Below are positions 37,938-49,144 of a DNA stretch of 64,000 bases, in pieces. The notes under the pieces are model-generated. The model saw only the letters and a list, made by a program, of their open reading frames with translations. It did no database searches and was not told the origin of the DNA. The position numbers were made by a program, and so were the translations under genes. The DNA comes from Lewinellaceae bacterium (GTDB taxonomy: Bacteria > Bacteroidota > Bacteroidia > Chitinophagales > Saprospiraceae), in the NCBI GenBank assembly GCA_020636375.1, contig JACJXZ010000021.1, positions 1 through 64,000 on the forward strand, in the 5' to 3' direction. Position 1 is the first letter of the stretch, and each line of letters begins with the position of its first letter.

Positions 37938-40309
37938 ATGGATCACGATCAATTGCTGGAATTAAAAGTAACCCTGAAACGGTTGCTTGCCGACAACGAG
38001 ATAACGGCAACGCTCCAAAAACTGGCTGCGCTTATTCCGGCAGCCCATAATGCGAAGTATAACACCCTGATCCTTTTCAGCGGGATTTCAAGGTGATCAA
38101 AGGGCAGCAGCAGAAAGGCCTGCACAGTGCCGATACACTGTCCAGGAAGCAGTCGGCCTTCCTGGATAACCTGATCAATTTCATCGACGACCTTGCACTG
38201 GAAGATCTTTATCCCGGATTACACCGGAAAAAAGAAGGGCGACAGAAAGGCCGGAAGAGCAAAACCGGCAGCGTACTCTATGCTATTCCTCATAAAATGG
38301 AGATCGAAGAGGAACAGAAATGCACAGTCCGCCTGGCGTTCGACGAATCGTATCTGGCAGATGAGATGTTTCCCGGCACGGACGTCAGCATCCGAGCGCT
38401 GCGAAGGATCGGCTCCCGGATGGAGGTAGAGGTGGTTGACCCCGGCGCGGAGCCGGTATTTTCTGTACGCACCATCAGCTCGCCGGTACAGATCGTGGAA
38501 GAAGATGACTTCACGGAATGGATTTACTTCGTAAAACCCTTGAAGGAAGGGGTGCATGAACTGTGGTTGAAGGTCATTATCATCACCTGGCAGGAAGGGA
38601 GAAGATCAAAAAGATATTGTACTGCGGGGAAAAGATCGAAGTGGTCGCTCATCCCGTCGAAGAGGAAGAAATTAGCTGGTCACTCCGGCATTCCGGGCTT
38701 ATCTTCACTCTGGGCGGTACATCCGTCGGCGGGTTGGAAGGCGGGACAGATGGCAGCCCGGGGACAGAAGCTGCGGAAGCTGTCCTGACAGGGGCTGCCG
38801 GAGGCTCTGCCGGGTTCCTGAGTACGACGCTTTCAAAAATCGCCGCTCTGGCAGGCGCCGCAGCATTGATCGGCGGTAGCTTGGTATGGGGCGCAATCGC
38901 TGGGAGAACTGGAAAATACGGCGGGCGTACTGATCACCCCCGCAGAAACAGAACAAGCTGGAAACGAAGAGGTGGCGGCGGGACGAGCTGTGCTGGTAAA
39001 GCTATCCGAAGTGACGCCAGCCAGAGGGGTGGAATTCGCCCCACATGTTTTCCGCATTGATCCGGGGCGGATACCACCCTGTTCCTTCCGTCCGGAAGCT
39101 TTGTTGTCATCCCTGCCCATACCATTGCTTACCTTCCGGCGAAAGGCTTTCCGGCGAGGTCGAAGTCCACGTGCGGGAGATTCGCAAGGCCCATGAGGTC
39201 ATCGCCAGCGGCATCCCTATGCGGTATTACAACCAACACAAGCAGGAAGAGTGGTTTCAGACAGCCGGCATGTTTGAGGTCCGCGCTTTCCGCGACGGCG
39301 AGCCGCTGAAGGTGGTAGAGGGGAAAGCCATAGAGGTGAACCTGGTCTCTGATGCCGACGGACCTTATGATTTCTGGGAATTTGACCCCGCTATTGGCAA
39401 CTGGGTGAAAAGAGCCTCGGGCAATGTGCCGACGAAAAGCCGAATGTCGGGAAATAAACTAAGCCGGGAAATCGAACAATTGAAACGCGAATTGTCCGTA
39501 CCTCTGCCCAAACCGAAACAGTATGAAGTCTATGAATATGATGTTGCCGATATTGATATCAGCTGCTGCCCGGAGCTAAAGTGACCGCAGGCAGGCAAAT
39601 CTACCTGACCCACGGTGGGGACGAACCTGCCCTGGCGCGGGAAAAACACGAGTTCCTGGCTCAGCAAAAGGCGTTGGCTCTCCAGGACCCTGAAACGGAT
39701 GGAGCCGGGCGGCAGGGTCTACGAGTTCAAATGGATGGGCGACACCACCTTCACCACTTACGTCACTCCTCCGCCCAAATCCACAGAAATCGACGCGGTA
39801 CTTTGCGCTTTACGACAGCCTGATGGAAATCAATAAGAAAAAAGAGGCTGGTGCTTCAGCGGAAAGAAGAAATGCTGGATCAACAGTACGCCTTCCGCAG
39901 GAGCGTACAGGTGGAAGGGTTCGGCATTTACAACTTCGACATCCTGTGGAAGCGGGAAGACATGGTCGTGGTTGCTGCCGAATTCGGTATGGAAGGGCTG
40001 GATGAAGAACTAAGTACCAGGTCATGGCATACCTGATAACCGGCGGTAAGCGGACGGTCATCAAATTCCCGCCTCATGCCTGGAAAGATTTCCGCTTCAG
40101 CCCCGCGACGACAACCAGTTGGTCGTCCTGCTGCCCGATGGCGAGGTCGGCGTCTTCCGGCAGAAGCATTTCGACCGGGCGTTAAACGACATCCGGAGCG
40201 CCGCTGAAAACGGCACTCCTTACGTTTTTGACCTGGACATCCTGAAAGGGAGATTCGCTCGGTAAAGAGATATCCGGCAAATCATAGAATACAAACAGGA
40301 GATTCATGA
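37938..40309 (+). CDS. EAD11-containing membrane protein (putative conflict-system receptor), frame-broken
   Basis: ATG 37938 opens an effector-associated domain 11 (MDHDQLLELKVTLKRLLADN, KLAALIPAAHNAKYNTLILF, then after a one-base loss FKVIKGQQQKGLHSADTLSR and AFLDNLINFIDDLALEDL). EAD domains are small helical adaptors joining parts of NTP-dependent conflict systems. Next is an all-beta domain (YAIPHKMEIEEEQKCTVRLA, FSVRTISSPVQIVEEDDFTE, WIYFVKPLKEGVHELWLKV) that I know only as recurring in Saprospiria. A glycine-rich stretch and one membrane helix (IAALAGAAALIGGSLVWGA) follow. The C-terminal half has Ig-like segments (SFVVIPAHTIAYLP, QTAGMFEVRAFRDGEPLKVV, FGIYNFDILWKREDMVVVAA). The stop probably overlaps the next ATG as ATGA at 40306-40309. 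Domain calls are by recognition; topology is inferred. Confidence 0.65.
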
Positions 40310-43300
40310 ACCGGCGGCTGGCACTACTGGTCGCCCTCTTATTGCTGGGGTATTGCCCCCGCTCCCGTCCAGCACCAGGAAAATGGCGACACCTTAGCAC
40401 GGGAATACGCCGATGGTTATTTCCCGGTCTACCCGGTCCGAGAAAGTACCACAAATGGGGGTATTATGCCTTTTAATGGATTCCTTTCAGTTGCACATCG
40501 AGCCGAAGTTTGATGTCATCTCCGCCTTTCCCGCCGATTGGAATGTGCTGGGCGCCACACGCCAAAGCCCCTACCGTTTGTTTGAAGCCGATGGAAAGGT
40601 CAGTACCTGATCGATGACCAGGTCAACATCATCGTGGTAAATAAGTATAAACGCATCCGGTACTGACGACCGAATATTTTGCCGTCGAAATCGATTCTCT
40701 TTTACCCTCACCGAAGGATAGGTAAAACGGATTCCCTGGAGGTCATCTGGTAAGGTAAGCGATACAACGATATCTACTATGCGATGGCTGCCGGAAAGGA
40801 AGGCGAAGACTATTTCCTGGTTAAACAATCCGATTATTGGGGAGTCCGCCGGATGGATGGGGAGATCATCGTCAGCCCGAAGTTTGCCCGCCTCGAACCT
40901 ACCAACGCCCCCGGCTATTTCAAGGTAAAAAGGCTTCTCAATGAAGGCTGGGGTACCTGAACACTCCCGAGGATTCCGTGCTGCTGGATTACAAGTACAA
41001 GGAAATACTAGTACTGGATGACAACACCTTTGCCGCCCAGCCACGGAACTCCGATTACTGGGAGTTGATCGTATTTAAAAAGGAATGGGATGACGAGTAC
41101 TTTTACAATGAACTGGAAAAGGAACTAAAACGCCTGGAAGGCTTTATGCCCGCTATGCACTACCTCAAAACGCCTTACTGGAAACAAACTTATAAAGAGA
41201 TCAAACCGATCAACAAAGACCTGGCTCTGGTCGTCAGGGAGGAAAGCAAAGGAGGCGTAACAGATTTTTTGTACGATGTCGCTCTGGATGAGGAGTTGCC
41301 GTACACAAAGAACCCTACAGGACTTATGCTTATTTTGATGAAGAACATGTTCTGGCTCTGCGAAACAAGGTGGATGCCTCCCGGGATACAGCCGGCGGTC
41401 CGATCAATTTCCGGCCCCTCTCCTCCCGTTCCGAAAAAGCCGTCCTGACTAATGCTCTCGAAGTGGTGGTTGCTCCCGGGAAATACGACGAGATCCTTCC
41501 TTCCGGAATACCCGGTATGTTCAAGGTGCACGGCAACGGAAGGTGGGGTATATATCGGCGCAGGAGAAGGAAAAAATGGTAGTTGATTACCTGTACGACG
41601 AGATTTACCCTTTAACGAAGAAGGGGTTGCGCTCTGCCGCCAACAAGAGCGGACGGGTGGCATCATCAGGAGGAGGTACGGCGCACTGTCCTGGAAGAAT
41701 GAAACAATAAATGTCATCGACTGCCAGTTCGATACCGTGTATATCGGGCCCTACCGGGTGGTGGCGCTGAATTACCGCACCCGGGACCGGTTGATCTTCG
41801 CCATCGGGGAAGACGGCACTTTTTCCGCCTGGACGGTACCTGCGGAACGTCGTCAGAGACCGGGTGTCCGGATTCAAAGGATGGAAAGAGGCGGAGGGCG
41901 ACCGCATCGTTCCTTTTGAACATAAGCCCGGTTTTCATGCCCGGGGGCACTGCGGGCAGATTCGACCCTCTGCCGGGAAGATGGCGGATACTACCGGGCA
42001 AAGACCCGGTCTGCGGAATGTAATGCTGTTCGCTATATCGACATCCTGCAATTCGGCGAATCGGCAATCGCGCTATACCGGCATGATGTGCCGATAGATA
42101 ATGCATTCACTTCTGCTGTTATTCAAAAGCCCCTTGCCTCCGTATCTCTTTTCGATGCTTCTCAGTACTTTCTTCCTGCCTGCACCCACAATGGTAAGGT
42201 TTCGCCTGATGGGGAAGATTGCCCGGCTACGGCTTTCCTCAGCCCTTCCGGTCAGATGGGGCTGATCGGTAAGGACGGAAAGGAGGTCACCAAAAGGGAT
42301 GGTTCTCCCCTGCGATACACTTATATTGGCCCGTTCATCGCTGGCTACGCCCGCGTGTGTAAGGGCGGCAAGCTGGTCTGGCGGCAAAATGCAGGTTGGG
42401 TCGGAAGGTTCCGCATTCACCGCCTGTCGACTTTCGCCAAAGACTTCAACCTGCGGGGCACGTCCAATCTCGATCAGAACTTCTCCGATACGGAGTATAG
42501 GGGCATTTACGCTATGGTACTGATGGAATGAGCGAACCCCGGTGGGGTTTATCAATGAACGGGGAGAGGAGGTCGTGCCGCCCCGGTACGAATACGTCCA
42601 GGATTATCTGGAAACAGACAGCTGCGCCTTCATACTCAAAGTAGAGATTCTATCAACGTTGTGGATAACGTCTATTTCGGGCTGCTCGACAACCGAGTAG
42701 GGAGATTATCCCGCCCCGCTATGCCAGCATTGGGTTTACCCATGAGTATTTCGTGGTGAGCAGGTACTCCATTCCTGTTTTTATTACGATAATAAGGGAA
42801 GGCAGGTTTTTGTCAACCGCACTAAACCCCGCCCGTTTTCGGAGGGCTTGTCTTTTTTAGAGATCCCGGCAATGGATACTGGGGCTACATCGACACGCTC
42901 GGCACGGTAGTGATCCGGTACCGCAGTTCAAAAATACCAGCATCTTCTCCGGCGGGTTGGCTAAAGTGGTCGATACGCTCGGGAAGGTTTTATTTGTAGG
43001 CAAAAACGGCGAGATTGCTTTTTCGTCCCCCATTCCGGAAAAATTCTGGCAGAGTAACCTGGGTGTCTTTTTCCGAGTATCTGCCCGGTCAAGAAGGTAC
43101 CCGCTGGGGGTATTTAAACAGCCGGGGAGCGTACGCCGTTCCCTGCCGGTTTACTCAATGTACGCCTTTCTCTCACGGCGCTGCGAGTGTCCAGGTTAAA
43201 GAACGCGACGCTTCCGGTAAGCGGTGATCGATACAGCGGGCAATTTCCTGGTACAGCCTGGCTTATATCAACGCATCGGACCGTTCAATTCCAATGGGCT

Positions 43301-44140
43301 TGCTCATTACCAGGACAAGGAAGGGCAATGGGGGCTGCTCGACACGACAGGCAACCCGGTAATGGAAGCCAGGTACGCACAGATCAAGGATGTGGAATTC
43401 CCCAACGGCTTTGCCCGGGTCATGTCCGGGAAGCGGTTGTGGGGGCTGATCAACCTGAAGGGCGAAGAGGTCTTGCCGCCAGGATATGAAGCGGTCGATA
43501 CGGTTTCCGAGGGCATGGTAGCTGTGCGGGAGAACCTTCGTTTCGGAGGCTGGGAGATTTACGACCTGCGCCGGCGTAAGATGCTGAGAGGGGAATATCA
43601 GGAGGTAGCTCAGTTTCGGGGTGGGTACTCTTTGGTGCGGGAAGGCAGGAAACGCAAGGTCATCAACCGGCAAGGAGAGGAAATTCCCAATCAGTCGGGG
43701 GCATTCAAATTCTTTTCCGACGGCCTCTTTGGCATGGTCGGGAAGGACGATAAAGAATATTATGCCGACGCCTACGGCAACAACGCGTTTTTTCCAGGAT
43801 TTTAAGGAAGTCAACCCCTTTGCCTTCGGGGTACTGAACTGACCGGGAACAACGGCAAGAAAATGGCGATCAACCGCCGGGGCGTAGTGATCGTCCCCCG
43901 AAATACCCTTTCCTGAGAATTGATAAGAATGGGTTCGTCCGCTGCAACCCGCAACGCTTCTACGGCTTGTACGACCGGGAGGGTAACCTCCTCCTGGAGC
44001 CGGAATATGACCGCATCATTGCCTACAAGGACTGGCGGGGAGAATATAACAGCCTACTCCGGGTGGAATGCGGGGAAAGCGTCGGTTACTTCCGGTTGGA
44101 AAAAAATAAGGTGAGAGAACTCTGGAAACTTCAAAACTGA
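40306..44140 (+). CDS. Long secreted WG-repeat protein, frame-broken
   Basis: The start MNRRLALLVALLLLGYC at 40306 is a signal or lipoprotein-type leader. The rest, about 1,270 residues over many frames, consists of WG (KWG) beta repeats: DYWGVRRMDGEIIVSPKFAR, GYWGYIDTLGTVVI, TRWGYLNSRGAYAVPCRF, GQWGLLDTTGNPVMEARYAQ, LWGLINLKGEEVLPPGYEAV, MGLIGKDGKEVTKRDG, YGLYDREGNLLLEPEYDRI. WG repeats form beta-propeller or ladder-like folds used for binding. The gene overlaps the EAD11 gene by an ATGA and is followed within 4 bp by the lipoprotein gene, so the three are probably one operon. Its size and tight coupling suggest an extracytoplasmic partner of the EAD11 receptor. Confidence 0.72.
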
Positions 44141-44144
44141 CCTG

Positions 44145-44845
44145 ATGCCTGTACGGAAAAACTACCGATGGGGTATACTTATTGCAGTAGCAGGTACCCT
44201 TCTGGTAAACTGCGCCGGATGGAAAAGCGGAAAGAAGGACATCGACCGCCTAACCGCTTATATGGTAAGCGACTTCGTCAGCGAAGAACCAAAAAACAGC
44301 CGCCACCACCGGGCAGGATACCATGACATCCGGCTTCACATTCGCCGCATCTGGAGACGGGATAAAACGGTACCGGTGGCTGTATATCGAACAGTCGCTG
44401 TATGCCCTGGAACAGGAACGCAACCCCTTCCGGCAGCGGGTCTACAAATTATATAAGAACGACGATAAAGACGTCCGGATTTTCTGCGACTTGTACGAAG
44501 TCATCGGGTTGCCCGAAGAGCACCATGTACAAAAAGCTTGAATACTTTGACGGCATGTACAAGATACTCGAATCTCCCCGGAGAGAATTCGTCGATACCA
44601 CCCGCCTGATAAAGCTGGACAGCTGCTCTTTCCAATTCCTGCCTAACGGTGATTTCTTCAAAGGTCAAATGCGCTACGGTAGGAGAGGCAACTGCCGGGA
44701 AGGCGGCGAGAACGAACGCTACATTCAGTCTTCGAATATCGCAGTCTATCCCAAAAAAATCGAAAGCAAAGATGTCGCCAGGACGGTGGAAGGGAATTAC
44801 TTACTCCGGGGTCCGGAAAGCACCTCGCACTACATCAAACAATGA
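44145..44845 (+). CDS. Putative lipoprotein downstream of WG-repeat gene, frame-broken
   Basis: I do not recognise the family. The N-terminus YRWGILIAVAGTLLVNCAGW is a lipoprotein leader with Cys in LVNC-A. The body reads KSGKKDIDRLTAYMVSDFVS, then in other frames RYRWLYIEQSLYALEQERNP, VYKLYKNDDKDVRIFCDLYE, FVDTTRLIKLDSCSFQFLPN and SNIAVYPKKIESKDVARTVE, ending at 44845. About 230 residues, mixed alpha/beta. It starts 4 bp after the WG-repeat stop, implying the same operon and perhaps the same envelope complex. It converges with the sterol-desaturase gene, whose end lies about 5 bp away. Confidence 0.5.
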
Positions 44846-44849
44846 CTGC

Positions 44850-45669
44850 TCAGTAATCCGTTTTATAGAATTGTCAAAAGGAATCTTAAACTGGTAGAAA
44901 GACGTCCTCATCAGTGTGGTCTTCCAGCACATCCAGCCCATAGCGGATCTTGCGGGGTCGTCGTAAGTATGGTGCCGAAGATGCGGTCCCAGAACGAGAA
45001 GATGTTGCCGAAGTTGGTGTCCGTCCACGGGCGCTCAAAATGGTGGTGGAACTTGTGCATGTTGGGCGTGATGAAAACGAGGCTCAACGGCTTGTCCAGC
45101 CATGCCGGCACGGAGATATTGGCGTGCGTCAGGTAGGTGAACAGGATGCTGGTGATGCGGTAGATCAGGTAATAGGCAAAGGGCATGCCGCTGATGATGA
45201 TGGTATACAGGGCGAAGCACTCCCGCAGCAGGTAATCTCCCGGATGGTGGCGCGTGCCGGTAGTAGCATCCACCTTGGTGTCGCTATGGTGTACCATGTG
45301 GAATTTCCACATCCACCTGACCTTGTGCAGCAGGTAGTGGGCGACATACTGCGCCACGAAGTCGAGCAGCATGATAGCCAGCAACAGCTCTGCCCAGATG
45401 GGGAGGTCCGTCAGGAAGAGAAACCCAAACTCCTGCTCCTGCGTCCACAGAAAAATCCCCACGGTGGTAGCCCGAAGAAAGCGCGTTGATGACCAGAGAG
45501 GTGGAGAGGAAGATGAGGTTGACCCCGGCGTGCTTCCACTTGCGGTAGTCAAATCGGGAAAGCGGAATGGCGCCTTCCAGTATCCAGCTGATGGACAGGC
45601 AGATCATGATCCAGGTACCAGCTTGTACCAGTTGGGCATTTGGGCGAAGAAATCCAGGAATGCTTCCAT
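44850..45669 (-). CDS. Sterol desaturase / fatty acid hydroxylase family protein, frame-broken
   Basis: Integral membrane di-iron oxygenase family. The start at 45669 (MEAFLDFFAQMPNWYKL) is followed by a GGTACC at 45614-45619 that, read as GGCC, restores AWIMICLSISWILEGAIPLS. The His clusters are present: YVAHYLLHKVRWMW, FHMVHHSDTKVDATTGTRHH, and NMHKFHHHFERPWTDTNFGN with FSFWDRIFGT. Several hydrophobic segments span residues ~20-160. The C-terminus lies in other frames (IRYGLDVLEDHTDEDV, FYQFKIPFDNSIK); a one-A loss would give the usual TDY-stop at 44850. Substrate unknown; lipid hydroxylation or desaturation is likely. Confidence 0.8.
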
Positions 45670-46162
45670 TTTACAGACAAAGTTTTTATACTGTCGCTAA
45701 AGTAGCTCGTTTTTTCTAATTGGTAAAACCAGACAGGATTTTTGAAGCAGACAAGATGGACAGGATTTGGGGGCTGCGTTGGTATAGACAGGATGAACAG
45801 GATGGGCAGGGTTTGGGGGCTGCGGTGGTATAGACAGGATGAACAGGATGGGCAGGGTTTGGGGGCTGCGGTGGGGGCAGGGGAGCTGCGGTGGTATAGG
45901 ATGAACAAGATGAACTTTTGGGGCTGCGGTGACAGGATGATGATGAATAGATGGGTGGGTTTGGGGGCTGCGGTGGTATAGACAGGATGAACAAGATGAA
46001 CAGGATTTGGGGGCTGCGGTGGTATAGACAGGATGAACAGGATTCACCCTGTGAAATAGCGCAGCAGAAACACCCGAGTATTTCACAGGGTGAACAGGAT
46101 TTGGGGGCAAGCTGCTTTTGGTGGGCAGGATGGACAAGTAAAATATTTTTCAGTAAAGTTTC
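45670..46162. repeat. Minisatellite of ACAGGATGAACAGGAT / GGGGGCTGCGGTGGTATA units
   Basis: Between about 45729 and 46130 the phrase GACAGGATGAACAGGAT, then GGGCAGG or similar, then GTTTGGGGGCTGCGGTGGTA repeats at about 45-50-bp spacing (for example 45787, 45834, 45981, 46027) with variable internal deletions. Near 46051-46092 a unit is interrupted by an inverted repeat (CACCCTGTGAAATA / TATTTCACAGGGTG). Open frames here follow the repeat and are not genes. The region separates two divergent genes. Confidence 0.8.
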
Positions 46163-46312
46163 GTAACTATTTAGGTGGCTTGCCACCTAACCCGGTTTTA
46201 TTGCCACAAAGACACGAAAACTCTAAGATTACACCAAGGCTTAGTGCAATCTTTGTGTCTTGGTGTCTTTGTGGCAAAAGCCTCTTAGCCCAGCTAAATA
46301 GTTACAAAGTTT
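46155..46312. repeat. Nested palindromic (MITE-like) element
   Basis: An outer inverted repeat GTAACTATTTAG (46163-46174) and CTAAATAGTTAC (46294-46305) encloses an AGGTGGC/GCCACCT hairpin (46173-46188) and a perfect 15-bp inverted repeat TTGCCACAAAGACAC (46201-46215) with GTGTCTTTGTGGCAA (46263-46277). It is non-coding and about 150 bp long. Confidence 0.75.
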
Positions 46313-46337
46313 CAGAGATAAAACGGATCAAAACAAT

Positions 46338-46802
46338 ATGGAAAACGCCGTAGTCAACTGGTTTTCGCAACAGGGCTTCAGCCCCGTCAGCATAATGCAA
46401 ATCCTCTTTTCCCTGATGATCAGCATCCTGTTCATTCAATCCGGGCTGGACAAGGTGTTCAACTGGCAGGAGAGCGGGATTTCTACAAAAGCCACTTTAA
46501 AGACACCATCCTCGACGGCACGGTACCTTTCCTGATGCCGGTCATCACCATTTCGGAACTGGCGGCGGGTTTCCTCTCCGGTGCCGGGCTGGTGGTATTG
46601 CTCTTTACCGGGCAAACGGGTATTACTATGCTGGGGATGCTGGTGGTATGCCCTGTCCATCATCCAGCTGTTTTTGGGCAGCGGGTGGTAAGGATTACAA
46701 CGGGTACTGCCGTCGCTCGTGCCGTACTTCCTGATGGCGGCAGCTGGGGCGTACTTTTATGTTGTAAGAAAGCTTCTAAGTAAGCGGACACAATTAGCGT
46801 AA
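46338..46802 (+). CDS. DoxX-family membrane protein, frame-broken
   Basis: The start MENAVVNWFSQQGFSP leads into the first helix MQILFSLMISILFIQSGLDK, characteristic of DoxX/DoxX-like four-helix proteins. After a shift near 46470 the sequence continues DGTVPFLMPVITISELAAGF and GAGLVVLLFTGQTGITMLGM, then the fourth helix YFLMAAAGAYFYVVRKLL in another frame, ending near 46802. Breaks coincide with GGAGAGCGGG and with GGTACC (46520) and GGTA-rich sites. The family is linked to membrane redox or respiratory functions without an assigned reaction. Full length is about 155 aa. Confidence 0.72.
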
Positions 46803-46912
46803 CAATACAACAATATAGCCATATAACAATTGCCCCAGGAATAGAGCTGCCAAGCCACGCTTTCGAAGCAGCATTAGTTACAATAAATGTGTCCAACTAC
46901 TTGAGACAGGCG

Positions 46913-48155
46913 ACTTACCCCAACTCCGTCAGCGCCAGCACCAGGAACAAAAGCAGCGTTGCGTACCAGCAGCGCATTACCAGCCAGCCAGCCGTTCCTG
47001 AACTCCTTCAACCACTTTTTCTGGTTGTTCATATAAAGCAGCAGGTACCGCGAGGAAAGGCATGAAGAAAGCCCCGTCACGGCATACAGTATCCCTACCC
47101 AGGTAGTACTTAAAAGACTACCAGCAGCAGGGGAGGGATAGCCAGGAAGGCGAGGAACAGGCGATAAGGCGTCGAACGGGGGTAAACCGCTGCCTTGCCG
47201 GGCGTTTTACCCTGTGGTTGCGGTAGGTTTCCACAAAATCGGCAAACAGGTAAGGCACCCCGTCCCATACCCCCAGCATGGAGGAAAAGACGGCGCCCAG
47301 AAACCGATCATGAACGCCCAGCGGTAAATTCGCCCGATCCTTCCGCGAGCCGGTACTGGCGATGCTCAGGATCATGTTGTATCCTTCTACCTGTCCCGGC
47401 TGCACTCCGGCGGCAATGATGATGATGGCTGCGCCGAACAGGCTGGTCAGCAGGTAGGCGGCGCCCAGTCGATGCGCGTATGGCGGAGGAAAGCCGTTCC
47501 CCGCCACTTTTTTTCCTGGAGCCAGTAGGAATAACACAGCAACGTGACGCTGCCCCCTACGCCGCCGATGATGCCCAGCACCAGCAAAACTCCCTCGCCC
47601 TGTGCCGGCACCCTCGGCAGGAACAGGGAAAGGGCTGCCTCCCCCCAGTCGGCACCCACCGGGCGGCGCTGGCTACCACCACGCAGAACATCAGCCCGAT
47701 GAAGAACTTCATCAGGTTCTCGATACTACCATAGCGCCCCCCGCAACACCAGGGCGGCAGCAATCAGGCTGTGAATGGCGCCCCAGGCTGCCACCGAAAG
47801 CGCTTCCGGGAAAAGAGGAAAAAAGGGTATGGGGTATAGCCCGCAGAAGGAGATCAAAGCGCCACCACCACAAAGGACCACAGCAATAAATAGATGAAAA
47901 ATAAAGGGAAACGGTACCAGGGCAGCTTCCGGACCCACCCCTCCAGCAGGGTGGTTTCAGTACCAGCTGCCACCGGGCGATGCCTTCATTGAGGACAAAC
48001 TTGAGCAGCCCGCCCAGCAGGCCGCCCACAGGATGATAACGCCGTAACGCGCCCCGGCAACCGAAGCGGCAATCAGGTCGCCGGCGCCTACGCCGGTAGC
48101 AATGCCACTACAAAACCTGGTAGAGGTAGCGGAAGAAGGAGTTTCGTTTTTCCAT
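46913..48155 (-). CDS. Nramp-family divalent metal transporter, frame-broken
   Basis: The start at 48155 reads MEKRNSFFRYLYQ. Helix 1 and the metal site (after corrections PATLIAASVAGARYGVIILW) and GGLLKFVLNEGIARWQL match Nramp transporters, which bring Mn2+ or Fe2+ into the cytoplasm with protons. Further helices are seen: YRFPFIFHLFIAVVLCGGGA, VLLVLGIIGGVGGSVTLLCY, AAYLLTSLFGAAIIIIAAGV, FSSMLGVWDGVPYLFADFVE, and the end FLVLALTELG at 46913. The canonical DPGN helix-1 residues are damaged by indels near 48095-48120, so metal choice cannot be judged. There are many frame changes over about 415 residues. Confidence 0.72.
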
Positions 48156-48204
48156 GGGGCAAAGATAACAGGAGCTTTATAGCCGACGCCAGAAGAGTAA
48201 CCTT

Positions 48205-48340
48205 AACCCAAGTTCGATAGGTAGCCCCCAACTTTTCATCTACCCATTATTTGTTATTGTCCGTCCACCGTCCGCCGTCCGTCCAAAATCGGCCGGCTAC
48301 CCGCCAAAATCGGGGCTACCTACCTATCGAAACCCACTTA
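48205..48340. repeat. Palindromic repeat with TTCGATAGGTAGCCCC arms
   Basis: TTCGATAGGTAGCCCC at 48213-48228 is inverted at 48312-48331, where the right arm has GGTA duplicated. The interior has repeated CCGTCCGTCC motifs. The right arm forms the last codons and stop of the TPR gene on the minus strand. Confidence 0.7.
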
Positions 48341-49144
48341 AATTATTTCCCCCGCTCAATTCATTGATCTTATACTTGGCGCGCTCGTTGTACTTCGCGT
48401 CCTTGACCATCTTATAGGCTTCTACGGTACCGCCTCAGCCTACTACAGGGCTTCCAGGCTTTCCGCCTTACCATGTAGTACTTGCTGGCGTCGCCCTCGC
48501 CGAACCAGCCCGATACCTTTGTCGGCGTGTTCCACCGCTTTTTCGGCGTTGCCCTTTTCTTTTTCGGCGTAAGCCAGGTAATAGCGCACCTCGGGGCTTT
48601 CCCGCTTTTCGAGGTAAGTATGGCGTATTCAGAGGTGGCGTCCCACTTCTTGTCGCCCCAGGCTACGGCAACGACGTTTTCGGCTTTGCTGTACATTTTT
48701 TCCGCCTTATCCGCTTTCTTGGATTTAATGCAGACATCTCCGGCATCGATGTAGGCGGATACCGATTCTGTGACTTTGCCCAGGCTTCTTCCAGCGCCTG
48801 AGCGCGGTACTGATATAATTGGCGTAGAAAACCAGGGGAAAAGGCAATACCTTTATCGTAGGTAGCCAGGGCGGTTTCGAAGTCGTCGGATTTGCGCTGG
48901 TCGTTGCCCACGTAATAGGCGGCAATGGCGCCGTTGCGCTTAACCAGTTTGACTACCTCGGCGTCCGCTTCCGGGTCGGCTGCCTCGATAGCCTGCTCCA
49001 TCAGGGGAAGCGCTTCGGTATAATTCTTACTTTGATCTGCTCCAGCCCCGTATTGTAAAGGCTGGCGGCAGATTCCTGTGCGCTGAGCGCCAGAGAGAAT
49101 CCTGAAAGGAGTACGACGGTAGTCAGATAGTTTAAATGTTTCAC
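48324..49144 (-). CDS. Periplasmic TPR protein, frame-broken
   Basis: The start is a GTG at 49144 (VKHLNYLTTVVLLSGFSLAL then SAQ cleavage), chosen because it opens a good signal peptide. TPR helices follow: NYTEALPLMEQAIEAADPEA, DDFETALATYDKGIAFSPGF, R-AQALEEAGKVTESVSAYIDA, SKKADKAEKMYSKAENVVAV, YYLAYAEKEKGNAEKAVEHA. The C-terminus reads VKDAKYNERAKYKINELS and then a divergent tail that ends inside the palindromic repeat at 48324. Frame changes lie at 48428 (GGTACC) and a few single-base sites. It probably acts as a periplasmic scaffold; no enzymatic domain is visible. Confidence 0.7.

Noticed and set aside
45742..46166. Open frames over the minisatellite
   Set aside because: They are translations of the ACAGGATGAACAGG repeat in several frames, with no start region or family.
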